From Cannabis sativa (lineage: Eukaryota > Streptophyta > Magnoliopsida > Rosales > Cannabaceae): DNA of 64,000 nt. The stretch is from assembly GCF_029168945.1 (NCBI RefSeq), contig NC_083603.1, positions 34,941,396 to 35,005,395 on the forward strand, given 5' to 3'. The position numbers and the translations under genes were made by a program. The notes beneath the pieces are model-generated. The model searched no databases. It was not told where the DNA came from and saw only the letters and a list, made by a program, of their open reading frames with translations. Within the stretch, counting starts at the first letter, position 1, and each line of letters starts with the position of its first letter. Of the stretch, positions 33,221-44,279 are shown piece by piece.

Positions 33221-33772
33221 TTACCTGAGTGCCACATCAACAAGCGGTTGACGCTCGTAATAAGCATCATGCAAGAAAACTTGAAAATTATTGTTGTACT
33301 TGCCTTCAAGCTTGGCAAGTGATGAGTTTGAACTAAAATCAGCATCAACAACATAAGACTTTGGATGATGCGCTTGGGGAGAAGCCTTTCGTAGCTCGTA
33401 GAGGATATAATATGATGTTGATGAAATATATGGATTCATTGGTGGTTTATCAGTCAATATCATTGATGAAGTCGAATCAATGATGTCATGTTCTTCTTCA
33501 TCCTCCAATGTCACAGTTTCTACACTTTCATCTAACAAACCTTCTTCTTGTTGCTCACTCTCCACGTGGCTATTCATACCCTCACTTGTGATTTCATATT
33601 CAATAAGTTCCTCTTCGCAAGGATCTTGATCTTCAATTGTAGGCTCATTATCTTTCTTGTATTCAACTAATGACCCTTCTTCATTGTAGCAATAACTCTC
33701 ATAACTTTCATCATTGGAGTTATTACATTCTGAATCATGAGTCATTGAATTATCACATAAGGATCTCACCAT
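33221..33772 (-). CDS. Acidic 183-aa protein of the LARD element
   Basis: This is an uninterrupted 183-codon frame on the element's sense strand. Residues 1-110 are strongly acidic (many Glu/Asp; EDEEEHD near residue 92) with few hydrophobic residues, suggesting a disordered segment. Residues 145-183 are more mixed (LEGKYNNNFQVFLHD). I recognise no catalytic motif. Position after the Gag-like remnant suggests it derives from the Gag/protease spacer of an Athila-like element; that is inference. Its survival without stops inside an element that has lost its enzymes is notable, but a start upstream of the interrupting solo LTR cannot be excluded. Confidence 0.5.
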   Translation of the reverse strand: MVRSLCDNSMTHDSECNNSNDESYESYCYNEEGSLVEYKKDNEPTIEDQDPCEEELIEYEITSEGMNSHVESEQQEEGLLDESVETVTLEDEEEHDIIDSTSSMILTDKPPMNPYISSTSYYILYELRKASPQAHHPKSYVVDADFSSNSSLAKLEGKYNNNFQVFLHDAYYERQPLVDVALR

Positions 33773-33876
33773 GTCAGTTAAGCGATTAATCTCTCCTGGA
33801 AGTTATTGTAGAAGTGATAGTAGTTGCTCATCTTTTTCAATTCGTTGGGATGAATTTGGGCAATAAGGTGGGTATT

Positions 33877-36092
33877 TGTAAAGCCCGCTTAGTTAATTTG
33901 GAAATTAGCAGTTGTTTATGTTTAATCATGAAATTATTTATAGCTATTTAAATAATTTATTGTACTGTTATTTATGTTATTCAGTAGCTTGCATATTCTG
34001 CATTTCCGGTGTCCGGTATTTTGGAACTCGGCGTTTGGCTCAGTAGAAATCACAACTTAGTATGTTAGTAGTTTGGGGACGGGTTTTAGACATTGGGAAT
34101 GTCGGGAATGGCCGGGAATTTAGAATTTCCCAAAAATACCCCTTTAGTATGATTTTCATGATTTTATGGTGGAGGGGCAAAATGGTCTTTTTGCCCCATT
34201 AGTGTTTTGTCTTTTAGTGACTTTTTATTTGAAAATTAATTGTTTATTTTATTTTAATTAGTGGCTGAAATAAGTGGTTTAAGTGGCATTACTCATTTAC
34301 TTTTCTCATTTTCTACACTTAGCAAAAATTAAGAAAAAAACTTTGAAAAGAAAATTCTCTCAAGCCTTCTCTCTATTTCGGCTGAGGCATTAGGGTGCAT
34401 GAAGCTGATTTTTCTCTTTGATTTCCAAGCAAACTCTCATCCTTTCTAAGCATTCTTCAAGCTAGGTTAGCTTCTCTTAATTTTCTTCTTTGAAATTATG
34501 AAAAATGGTGAAATTTTGAGTATATGCATGCTTCTTGTGGCTGTGGTTATTACTGTGTTTTGTTGTTGATTTCTGAAGTGTAAAGCATGTCTAATTGAAG
34601 TTAATTAAGTGATTTTGAAAGCATGTTAGATAGGTTGTGCAAGCTTTAAGTTTTTATGCAAAGTATGATTTTCAAAGAGTATTGATTGAATCTGTTGCTG
34701 GGTTATTGTTAAGGTTTTTGTTTGATTTCAGAAGCTATTTCAAGCCTATTTGAGTAGAATTAACTAGGTTTGGATGCATGTTAGTGGATTTAACCAAGTT
34801 TGAGTTTTGGAACTCAAAGCTTGGTCTTTAATGGTGAATTTTGTCTCTGTGAGTTCTGGGTGAATTTGTTGCCTTTAAATGGTTATTTGGGGCATATAGA
34901 ACGGGTACGGAAGGTTTGGATTGATTTGGGTTAGAATTGATCAAGTTAGGATTTTTTGAAAAATTCTGCGAGGCTCGGAATTCCGGTTGTGCAACCGGAA
35001 TTCCGGATGGGTGTCCAGTAATTCCCAGAACCGGAATTCCGGTTGGGCAACCGGTGTACCGGTTGGGGAATTTTCAGAAACCCTAGTTTTCCTCGTTTTT
35101 ATGTTTTTAGGGGTATTGCCATGCTTTTTACCGATAGGGAAACTTTTAGTTCCTAGTTTAAGTCCCCGGGAAGTGATTTAGCGTGTCACTTATAGCGTTG
35201 TGATTTTTATGGTTTAGGAGCCGATGTCCGCCGCTCGGCTTCGGTTCCGGTCGGGTTGATGGCACACTGAAATCGGAATCCAAGTAAGATTAGTATAACG
35301 GTATGCATATGTAGATTACATGTTTAGCGTGCATGTAGGAAGCACAGCTAGATTACATTAGTTATGTATATAGGCTTCGAACCATCCAACCCTGTCACGT
35401 CGGTACTGGCTGGAGTATGACCAGCGGCGGAGTATGACCGGTTCGACCGATCAGTGACATTTGGTTGGTGGTTCGGTGCTATTGACCTATCCCGTCGGTA
35501 CAGCTGGAGTATGACCGACGGCGGAGTATGACCGGTTCGACCGATCAGGAGGATACTTGTCAATAGTACCGTCCCTATGAACGTTCAAAACTCAGTACCA
35601 TGTTGGACATGGCAGTAGTAGCTCAGTACCATGTTGGACATGGCAGTAGCGGGACTCAGTATCGTGTTGGACACGGCAGTTAGAATTATGTATGATATTA
35701 TTATGCTTTTCTTACTGAGTCTGTCGACTCACAGTTTATGTTCATGTGTAGGTAAAGGCAAGGCTATAGCTGATGGACCGTGAGCGAGCTTATGAGATTG
35801 TACATGTCGGGGCGGTTAGGCCTGGAGCGTACGATCCTCGGGACAGCAAGGCTGAAATTTTGTAACTGGTCGTTAGACGACTTTTAATTTTATGTAACAG
35901 TTAAACAGTTAAATCTTTTTTAAATGATTTTATAATCGGGATCCCGAGTCTTTTGTAATAATGTTTTATAAGTTTAATTAAAAAGCAAATTTTTAATTAA
36001 TCACGTTTTTCCATAAACCTCGTTGATTAGCAACGAGCTGCACAGTACGTTTAAAAATCACGTAATACGCCTAAGTTAGTTAGGGTGTTACA
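33877..36092 (+). repeat. Solo LTR of the gypsy C family
   Basis: A single 2216 bp LTR (TGTAAAGCCCGC ... GGGTGTTACA) with no internal sequence is flanked by the duplication GTATT at 33872-33876 and 36093-36097. It matches the 3' LTR of element C along its length, including the repeat arrays near 35398-35550 and 35590-35681. A complete element inserted here and then collapsed by recombination between its LTRs. It interrupts the LARD internal region on the opposite strand. Confidence 0.95.
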
Positions 36093-36190
36093 GTATTGGT
36101 GATTCCAACCCTGAAGTGATGGATTCCAATGCCAGACGTAATCAAAATCTTCCATATAATTCAACATATTTATTACATCATAGCCTCTCA

Positions 36191-36391
36191 CTAATAGAGG
36201 TGCTCCAAATGTCTCTGCTCCATAATCAACCCAGCTTCTTGTTTCATCATTAAGTCCGTTATAAAAGAGCCACGTAAAACATCCACTTGAGAAAGTGGGA
36301 TAACATCTCTCTCTCCATACTCTTTAAATCTCCTCCAAGCAGAATAGAATGGTTCATTGTGTTGTTGGACAAAATCCTCAAGGTATAGCAT
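36191..36391 (-). pseudogene. Gag-like remnant of the LARD element
   Basis: A 66-codon stretch contains EPFYSAWRRFKEY, which resembles the segment of Athila-type Gag proteins around the E-x-x-x-E-A-W-E-R-F-K motif. It is too short and incomplete to act as a Gag protein. The match is by memory of the motif and should be treated as tentative. Confidence 0.55.
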
Positions 36392-36662
36392 CTGGCTTTA
36401 CCTTGCAGGTCAAACTCATTAATAAAACATTAGTAAAATTAAAAAAAAAAATAAAAATAAAACTAAATTAGTACTGAAAAGATAAAAATTTGAAATAACA
36501 AAATTAATACTAAAACTAAAAAGAAAAACAAAATTAGAACAAAATTTAATTTTTAATAATATTAAAAAATTTAATCTAAAAGATACATATTAGAAATAAG
36601 CAAAAAGAATTAACCAAAGTAGAAGTTACTATAATTTTATGTAATATTAATCTTTATACAAT

Positions 36663-36680
36663 TCCCCAGCAATGGCGCCA
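36663..36680 (-). other. Primer binding site of the LARD element
   Basis: The minus strand reads TGGCGCCATTGCTGGGGA, six bases inside the LTR end at 36687. This equals the plant tRNA-Asp primer site (TGGCGCCGTTGCCGGGGA) except at two positions, as used by Athila-like gypsy elements. Confidence 0.82.
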
Positions 36681-36686
36681 AAAACT

Positions 36687-37776
36687 TGTTGCGAAAATTA
36701 TTAATTACTACGCAAGTGCACGCAATCAAGTAGTATACTCACGAAAGTGAGGTCGAACCACAGGGAACTGGATTAATTACTACTAAACTATACTTATAAT
36801 TCTATTTGGCAAATCAAAAGTATTTATGGTTGAAAAAGGAAGAAAGAAATTCAAGAAACTTAAAGAAACAAGTGAATATTAATCAAGATGAGAGATTAGG
36901 GAGGAGAATCCTGTTGTTAGTTTACCACAATCGTTAATGCCTAATTGCTATCCTTTTCTTGAAGTGAATGATAGATTATAAATTAACCTAACTCTTTTCA
37001 GATCTTTTAGGTTCTAAATCACATGTTCTCTAATTAATCTCTTAATTAAACTAACATGAAATCAGCATTAAGATATAATCTAAGTGTCACATAGGCTATG
37101 CAAATACTTTCGTTTCACGTCAAAACCTACATTATCCAATTTTAGCATTCTCAATTCTCAATTTTCAGATTTTGAATTGAGATCATAAAACATGTAAAAG
37201 GTGATCAATCTTACACATGGAATTAAGCACAAATATAGATAATTTAACAATCAAGATTGAAGGAATGGCAATTATTCATTAACTAGGAATAAACTTAAAA
37301 CAACATTCATCATCCTCCCTAAATATGAGTTTAGTTCAAAACATCCATAATCAAATCCATAATTAACATTGAAACAGAAAATAGAATAGAAAAATTAAAG
37401 AGAAGAGAAAGAACTAGTTGAAGCAATTGATCCGGGTCGCCACAAGCCGCTCTTCTAGCCTCCTCCTTTGTTTCTAGGGCTCCAAATCTGAATGAACCCT
37501 AATTTTCACGAACTCCCTCTATTTAAACCAAGTCTCATCTTTAAAATTCGTGAAAGTACGAAACTGCCCAAAAATCCCATCACTGGGGTTCCCGTCGCGA
37601 CTTGCAATGCCCCCGTTGCGACGGGGTTAAGCAGCGAATTCTTGAAAAACTTTATGCCAGTTCCCGTTGCGACTGGCATGTTTCCCGTCGCGACTGGAAC
37701 AGGCAGCGACACAATATTGGTTGTCTTTCTCGATTCTTTCACCACGCGTCCTCAATTCTTGTACATACTTTCTTTA
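36687..37776 (-). repeat. 5' LTR of the LARD element (outer end missing)
   Basis: The sequence is collinear with 30721-31776 of the other LTR from TGTTGCGAAAATTATT to TACTTTCTTTAA, then switches abruptly to LTR sequence of gypsy G. About 150 bp of the outer end, including the terminal bases, are lost. Four CCCGTYGCGAC motifs lie at 37591-37697; these create the open stretches seen on both strands at 37492-37833, which are not genes. Confidence 0.85.
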
Positions 37777-38603
37777 ATAGGAAAACCAGTTTTGTTTGGG
37801 GTGTTTTTCACAGCTTGGTTTAGGGTATTTTAATGTTATTTAAGTTATCTTGAAACCAATGGGAAGTTAAAATTGTCCAGTTATGGAATTAAGGTTATTC
37901 TGGAGTTTGGATAGGTGATTTACCGAGTTTATTTATCATGACATATGACCTAGGATCATCGAGTTTGTCCCACTTAGGTCAGTGCGTACACCTGATTATT
38001 TGACTGAGGTAAGAAAAGCTATATCCTTATAAGCATGTAATGAGAGAAATGATTATTATCATTTGTGATTCAATTATGATTGAAGTAATGATGAGAAATG
38101 ATTATTATTGTTTTTGACTCAATTATGATTGAGGGAAAGATACAGTCAATACCGTTGTTTGAGAATGGATAAAAATATGGTCATTACCGTTAATGAAAAA
38201 TGAGTAACTACTACCTTGAAACTGCTGATATGTTTCTTACTTGTCTGGTGCTTTATTGGGCAACAATAGTGACATACGTAGCTCATGGACAACAAGTGGC
38301 AAGGGGGAAAAAACTATGGATCGGCCATGGACAACAATAGTGCTTTATGAAGCATTAGAGTCAGGTTGTCTTATAATACAGTTAATTGATGGTGTAAAGC
38401 ATAATTATGTATTTGGTAAAGATCTATTTATTATGATGATGAAGTTGTGGCTATGAGTTGATATGATTTTCTCGTAATGCTTAATGTATGTGTTTGTAGT
38501 TACTTACTTTTCTTGCTGGGTCTTTGTGACTCACGGGTGCTTTGTGGTGTAGGTAAAGGGGGAAAAAACTGTGGATCGGCCATGAGTCAGAGGTCTCCCA
38601 GTG
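37777..38603 (+). repeat. LTR of gypsy G, part 2
   Basis: Non-coding LTR sequence resumes here. The segment CTTACTTTTCTTGCTGGGTC...GACTCACGGG near 38503-38540 corresponds to CTTACTGAGTCTGTCGACTCACAG of the C LTR, which identifies it as the same kind of gypsy LTR. It has an imperfect 45-50 bp direct repeat at 38040-38135 and two copies of AAGGGGGAAAAAACTRTGG at about 38298 and 38556. Copia F inserts after CAGTG at 38603. Confidence 0.75.
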
Positions 38604-38699
38604 TGTTGGGACTTTATGCCCTAAATAAAACTAATTACAATCTAATCTGATTTGTTATCAATAAAAGACTGGAAGTCATTTATGTTAACATGTAGTTTT
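38604..38699 (+). repeat. 5' LTR of copia F, part 1
   Basis: This segment starts TGTTGGGACTTTATGCCC and matches the first 96 bp of the F 3' LTR at 56811 (TGTTGGGATTTTATGGCC). Copia E inserted after GTTTT. Confidence 0.9.
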
Positions 38700-40593
38700 T
38701 GTTGGGTTTTATGCCCTAAATAAAACTCATTTCAATATAATCAGATTTACTTATTAATATAGATCAGAAATAACATTTAATGTTGCATGGTTCACATGAT
38801 TTATTTCATGATTATATGTACATAATGTATAAATTCATCTGAAACCCTTTTCACATACTTGATCCTGTTTATTGTGCCGTCAACACATTGGAAAGTAAAC
38901 ATGACTATGTGAATAAAGTTTCCTAGATTTATCAGACACAGGGTTTTACTGATATGATAATCTACAACAAGAGTTTACTTGCATTTGGAGAAGTGCTATG
39001 TTCTTTCCAGAGCATTGGTTAAAGTAAAGCTCAGGTTGGATGCATGGAGTATGCATCGGAAGGGACCGATATTGAACTTTGACTTAGATTTATTAAACTT
39101 ACCGTAATATCTATTCAAGTCAATATCGCCTAGTTGATCCTAGATCAAATGATCTTAATCCTGTTATGATTAGGCTCAATCTTGAAAGGCTATTCGTGTT
39201 CTTTGATTTGTTAGTTAAGCCTACTTTTAGGTCAGGGTGATACGTACATTTTGGGAACACGGTAGTTCAATTGAGTGGGAGCGCTATCATAAACATGGAA
39301 TCTATAGCTTCTATCTGGCGAATAGTAAGCAAAGGATGATCTCCTTCGAGCTTGACCAAACGAACATAAATGGTGGAGTACTCATTTCACATAAGCTGAA
39401 ATATCATTTATACGGGGTCAAGTGTTTTAAGGAATAAATACATTGTAGGGTGTAACGGTAATTTAATCCCTTTACAGTGTAGATCATTCATATAGAGGAT
39501 CATTGATCACATTAGGATTATAACAATGGATAACTAATGATGTGTCTATATGGTGGAACATATAGAGCATTCTATATACTGAGAGTGCAATTCTAAGTTC
39601 TATGCGTGGATTCAACGAAGAATTAATAAGTTAGTGAATTTTAGTGCTAAATTCTTGATCTACTTATTGGAAGCTCGGTTATATAGACCCATGGTCCCCC
39701 CACTAGTTGAGATAATATTGCTTGTAAGACTCATGTAATTGGTTTTGATTAATCAATTATAATTCACAAGTTAGACTATGTCTATTTGTGAAATTTTCAC
39801 TAAGTAAGGGCGAAATTGTAAAGAAAGAGTTTATAGGGGCATATTTGTTAATTATGATACTTTGTATGGTTCAATTAATAAATATGATAAATGACAATAT
39901 TATTTAATAATTATTTATAGTTATTAAATAGTTAGAATTGGCATTTAAATGATTGAATTAGGAAATTGGCATTTTTGAGAAAATCAGATACAAAAGGTGT
40001 TAAAATTGCAAAATTGCAAAGCCCAAGGCCCAATCCATTAAGTGTAGGGCCAGCCACTTTTGTAGGAAATTTAAACTGATTTTTTCATTATTTTAATGCC
40101 AAATAATTCAAACCTAACCCTAGTGGAATGCTATAAATAGATAGTGAAGGCTTCAGGAAATTTACACTTAAATTTTCTATTTTTCCTTCAGAGAAAAACC
40201 TGAGCCTTCTCTCTCCCTATCTTTAGCTGTCACTTCTTCTCTTCCCTCTTGAGAATTTCGAAATCCTTAGTGATTAGAGTAGTGCCCACACACATCAAGT
40301 GATACCTCAATCATAGTGAGGAAGATCGTGAAGAAAGATCATCAGCAAAGGAGTTTCAGCATCAAAGATTCAGAGAAAGAGATCCAGGTTCAGATATTGA
40401 TAATGCTCTGCTACAGAAAGGAATCAAGGGCTAGATATCTGAACGGAAGGAGTCATTATATTCCGCTGCACCCAATGTAAGGTTTCTTAAACTTTATATG
40501 TGTTTATTTCATCGTTTAAGAAAGTTCATATTTAGGATGTTAATAAACATACTTGTGAGTAGATCTAAGATCCTGGTAAAATAATTTCCAACA
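38700..40593 (+). repeat. 5' LTR of copia E
   Basis: The LTR is 1894 bp, TGTTGGGTTTTATGCCC to ATTTCCAACA. The TATA box is at 40131-40140. Its only differences from the 3' LTR that I can find lie in its first half and are nearly all at CAG or CTG sites. Confidence 0.95.
40131..40140 (+). promoter_or_regulatory. TATA box in copia E 5' LTR
   Basis: CTATAAATAG is the copy that would start the full-length E transcript, about 454 bp before the LTR end. Confidence 0.7.
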
Positions 40594-43500
40594 ACTGGCC
40601 TCAGAGCCATGGTAATTGATTTACTTACATGTAATTTGGACTTTAAAACGATTGTTTGTATGTTCTTTGGATGGTATCATGTTGTATTGAGTGTTATTTG
40701 ATGATTGATTGATGATTGTGAAATTTTCGTGAAAAATAATTGTTATTTCGGTTCTGGCATTATTTTTATTGGATAGTATGGAAAAAATTAAGCAAGTTAG
40801 CCTTTTACAGAACTCAATTTGGATTTTATTTGAATTAGTTATGATTTTTTGAAGATTTGACAAAATCGGAAATTTGTCTTGATAGTTTCCTGCGATCGCA
40901 GAACTGTCCGTACAGTTTCGAATTTTTTCAATTTTCTTCAATTTTTCATACTTTTTCATGGAATTAACTTCCAATTTTTTGTATGGTTTTGTATATATAC
41001 TATTACTATTCCTAATTCAATTCTAATTATCATTTTGAATTAATTTAAATTTTTTTTAATTTAATTAAAGATATTAGTGTAATTTGAATTTGAATAGAAT
41101 TAGTATTTATCTTTTTGCTTAAAAATCTATCTTATTTTTAAATTTGATTATATTTTTTTTAAATTTAAGGTCAGATATTTTAAGATATTTATAATATCTT
41201 TTAAAGATATTTATAATATCTTTTAAGATATTTTAAAAATATCTTATCTTTTAAGATTTTTTAATTAAATCTTTTTAGATATTTTGACCATATTTAAATT
41301 TAAAATAAGATATTTATAATCATGTAATTTTAAATAGATATAAGATATTTTGCTAATTTTTTAAATTTTGTTATTTTATTTATTTAAATTACATTTAAAA
41401 ATTTGAAAAAGATATTTATTTATCTTTTCTAATTTTTTATTTAATTTTTATTTATAAAATAACATTTAAAATTTAAAAGTAGTTAGCAAATTTTTGAAAT
41501 GATATTTAGGTTGGTTGAAACCTAATTTTTCAAAAATTGTAGGTTTAATTTTAAATTTTTTTTAAATTTCGAATTTTTTTTTAAATTTTTTAAAAATTTT
41601 CGAAATTTTTTATTTTTTTTATTTAATTAATTATTTTCGAAATTAAATATTTATTTAAAATTAAATAAATCCTACATCCAACTATCCAGCTAACCTTGTT
41701 GCAGGAGTATGTGTTTTAGCTTATGTGTAAGTTTTTAAAACCTATTATTACTTGATTGCAAATAGCCATGGTTACTTTTTGCCAGATCTAATGATCTGAT
41801 GGCTCCCTTGGTCAAGATAATAATTTGTAACAGGTATATTTACAATCTTCTTTCATCTGTGTATGACCTAGCAACATGATAGGACCCATCCAAAGTGTGT
41901 CTGTGTGAGCCTATGTGTTTAATTTTATTATAGATGCATATAGGTTAATGTTGCTAAATAAAATGTCATAGTCATTGATAGATTTTATTTAGGCCCATTT
42001 AGTTTTGGGCTTATTCAATTAATAACAGTTGTTCTTATTAAGGTTAAATTCCTCTCTTTTGGGCCTTGTGTGAGAGTTGGGAGCCATAGAAGTGGGTACG
42101 ACATACCGAACTCAGACACCCCCTCACACAAACCACCCCAATTGTGAAGGCCCATTTGCACGATTTGAATGACCGTACTAGGTTAATTAAACTAGTTTAA
42201 CCTAATAAAATTGATTAGCAACATAATTAATTTCATTTATTTTGAAATTAATTTAAGAAAAATATAGTTTAAGGAATTTTATATTCTAAGCTAAACTATA
42301 TGTATTTTCTTGTATTTAATTAAATATAGAATTATAACCATCTAGATTCTTTCTGGAACTTAATTTAAATTTTTCATTAAATATTCTTATTTAAGTTGAT
42401 ATTTAGTTATCTACAACTAACCAACTTAAATCTGAATATCTTTTGAATTTCAAATTTCAAAATTAAGTTGAGGAATTTTAGGCATTGGTTATTAAGATTC
42501 TTAAGATATTTTTTAAGTTAATATCTTTTCGAATATTAACTTAAAATGGAATATTTTTGAATTAAGTGGTTACAACTTAATTTTTTTGATATTTAATTAA
42601 ATTTAAATTTGAAAATATTTAAGTTCTAGATTTTTTCTAGTATAACTTAAATTAGATATTTTTTTCAAATTTTGTGGAAAAGATACTTAGTCAAATAAGA
42701 TATTTTCTAGATAGTTATTTCTAGACTACTTATTATTTCTAATATTAAATAGGAAAATATTATACATTGTGAAATTAATTATTTAAATAATTAATTTTGG
42801 TACAATTTATTTTAAGTATATTTTTCCTAGTATTAAACTAGAGATTAATAATTAAGCCTTCTCTACACTTAATTATTTATTTCTTGAATTTAATACATTT
42901 AATTAATTTGAAAAATTAAATATCTAAGTTGATTTTCATCATGATACTTAAATATTTCTTTTTCATGACATTTAATTAAATAGAAAATTATTTTTAGTTG
43001 AAATTTATTTTTTCAACTAAATTTAAATAATTTTCAAAATATATTTTTTTCTTTATTTTATTAATCAATTTTCGAAATTGCATTTCTTAAATGCTAGAAT
43101 TTCGAATTTTATCTTGAAAAATAGATTAAGTTGTAAATTAATTATTTATTTTAATTAATTCTTGGATCAACTTAAATCAATGATTTTTTCATTTATTGAT
43201 TAATTTAAAATAAATTGAATTAAAGTATATTATTAGAAATTGAATTAATTAGTCAAAGGAAAATCTAGATAGGTGATATTTTTGCTTGAAGTATTTTTCT
43301 AGTGTATTTAATTAAATAGAAAATTAATATTTAAGTTGATTTTTATCATCATACTTAAATATTTGTAATTTTTCTTATATATTTAATTAAATAGGAAAAT
43401 TATATTTTTTGTTGTAAATTAATTTTATTAATTAATTTTGGGCTAACATTAAATTAGAATAATTTTTCCAGGATTTATTTTTTATTTTAATATGCATTTT

Positions 43501-44270
43501 TCGAAAATTGTATTCTTATATACTTTAATTTTTCGAAATGCAATATATATTTATAGAAAATTAAATTTGAGTTGTAAATTAATTTAAATTAATTTTGTAA
43601 CAACTTAAATATTTTTTTCTAAATATTTATTGGAAATTATTACTAAGATGGAAATAATTCATGTTATTTTCATATCCATCTAAGTAAAATTTATAAATAT
43701 TAAATTAAAATTTATATTTAGAATTTTTCATTCTAAATTGGAAATTTTAAATAAATATATATTTAAAATAAATAGATTAAATAAAGAGAATCAAAGAAAA
43801 TACAACTCACTTTAAATAATGAGCTTGATTATTATTAAGATATTCGATCTCCATTGTTGGTCTTACAAAAGTTAAATGTTTTCAATATAACCTCGAGACG
43901 CTAGGCTTCGTCCCCTATGGATGGTTATTCGTTGAACGCATTTAACACCGTAAGATTTCATTTGATAAGTGTTTTGTAAGTTTTCGTCTCTATTAGACTC
44001 TCCCCTACGGTGACTACTTAGAGATAAACTTATGAAACATGAAACAATGGTGGAAGCTCATAAAATGAGAATAACCTTGACTCTCGCCTACCGGGACAAC
44101 GTTGGATTCTTATTTTGATCGAATAAAAGGTTGCTAGAATGGTTTCTATTTTAGATGAGCTGACAACTCTATTCAATAAATGATGCTTTGACTCTCGCCT
44201 ACCGGGACACTGTATCAGTTTGTTGAAAACCTTGGAAATTATTTAGGATTGTATGTTTTAGTATTTTCAC
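40594..44270 (+). mobile_element. Copia E leader (untranslated, AT-rich)
   Basis: About 3.7 kb of very AT-rich sequence without genes. Points of structure are TGCGATCGCA (40891-40900) beside the inverted repeat AACTGT/ACAGTT (40902-40917), both near the primer site, and three GACTCTC-type motifs at 43996-44014, 44079-44097 and 44190-44208 close to where gag should begin. The open stretch at 40621-40974 is antisense and has no support as a gene. Confidence 0.8.
40596..40612 (+). other. Primer binding site of copia E
   Basis: TGGCCTCAGAGCCATGG starts two bases after the LTR end. It matches the site of B and resembles the tRNA-Met primer site, with differences at positions 4 and 5. Confidence 0.78.
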
Positions 44271-44279
44271 TAGTCATTC

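Larger units (their letters stand above)
36098..36686 (-). mobile_element. LARD internal region, 5' part
   Basis: This is the start of the LARD internal region on the minus strand. It runs from the primer site through an AT-rich leader (36400-36660) into the Gag-like remnant. The reading is broken by the solo LTR at 36097. Confidence 0.75.
30721..37776 (-). mobile_element. LARD-like non-autonomous LTR element, minus strand, with nested solo LTR
   Basis: Two direct LTR copies (30721-31926 and 36687-37776) flank an internal region that, on the minus strand, has a tRNA-Asp type primer site (36680-36663), a short Gag-like remnant, a 183-codon acidic frame, a long non-coding stretch and a polypurine tract (31938-31927). 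There is no protease, RT or integrase. This structure, the Asp primer site and the long LTRs fit a large retrotransposon derivative (LARD) related to Athila-type gypsy elements. The outer about 150 bp of the right LTR is missing, so no target duplication can be checked. A solo LTR of the C family interrupts it at 33877-36092. Confidence 0.82.

Noticed and set aside
37492..37833. 113-codon frame with repeated PVATG peptides in the LARD LTR
   Set aside because: Produced by the CCCGTYGCGAC repeats; frames are open on both strands and the frame runs across the junction into the G LTR.
40621..40974. 117-codon minus-strand frame in the E leader (similar at 15323-15604)
   Set aside because: Antisense to the element, Asn/Lys/Ile-rich as expected from AT-rich DNA, and shared only through element homology.
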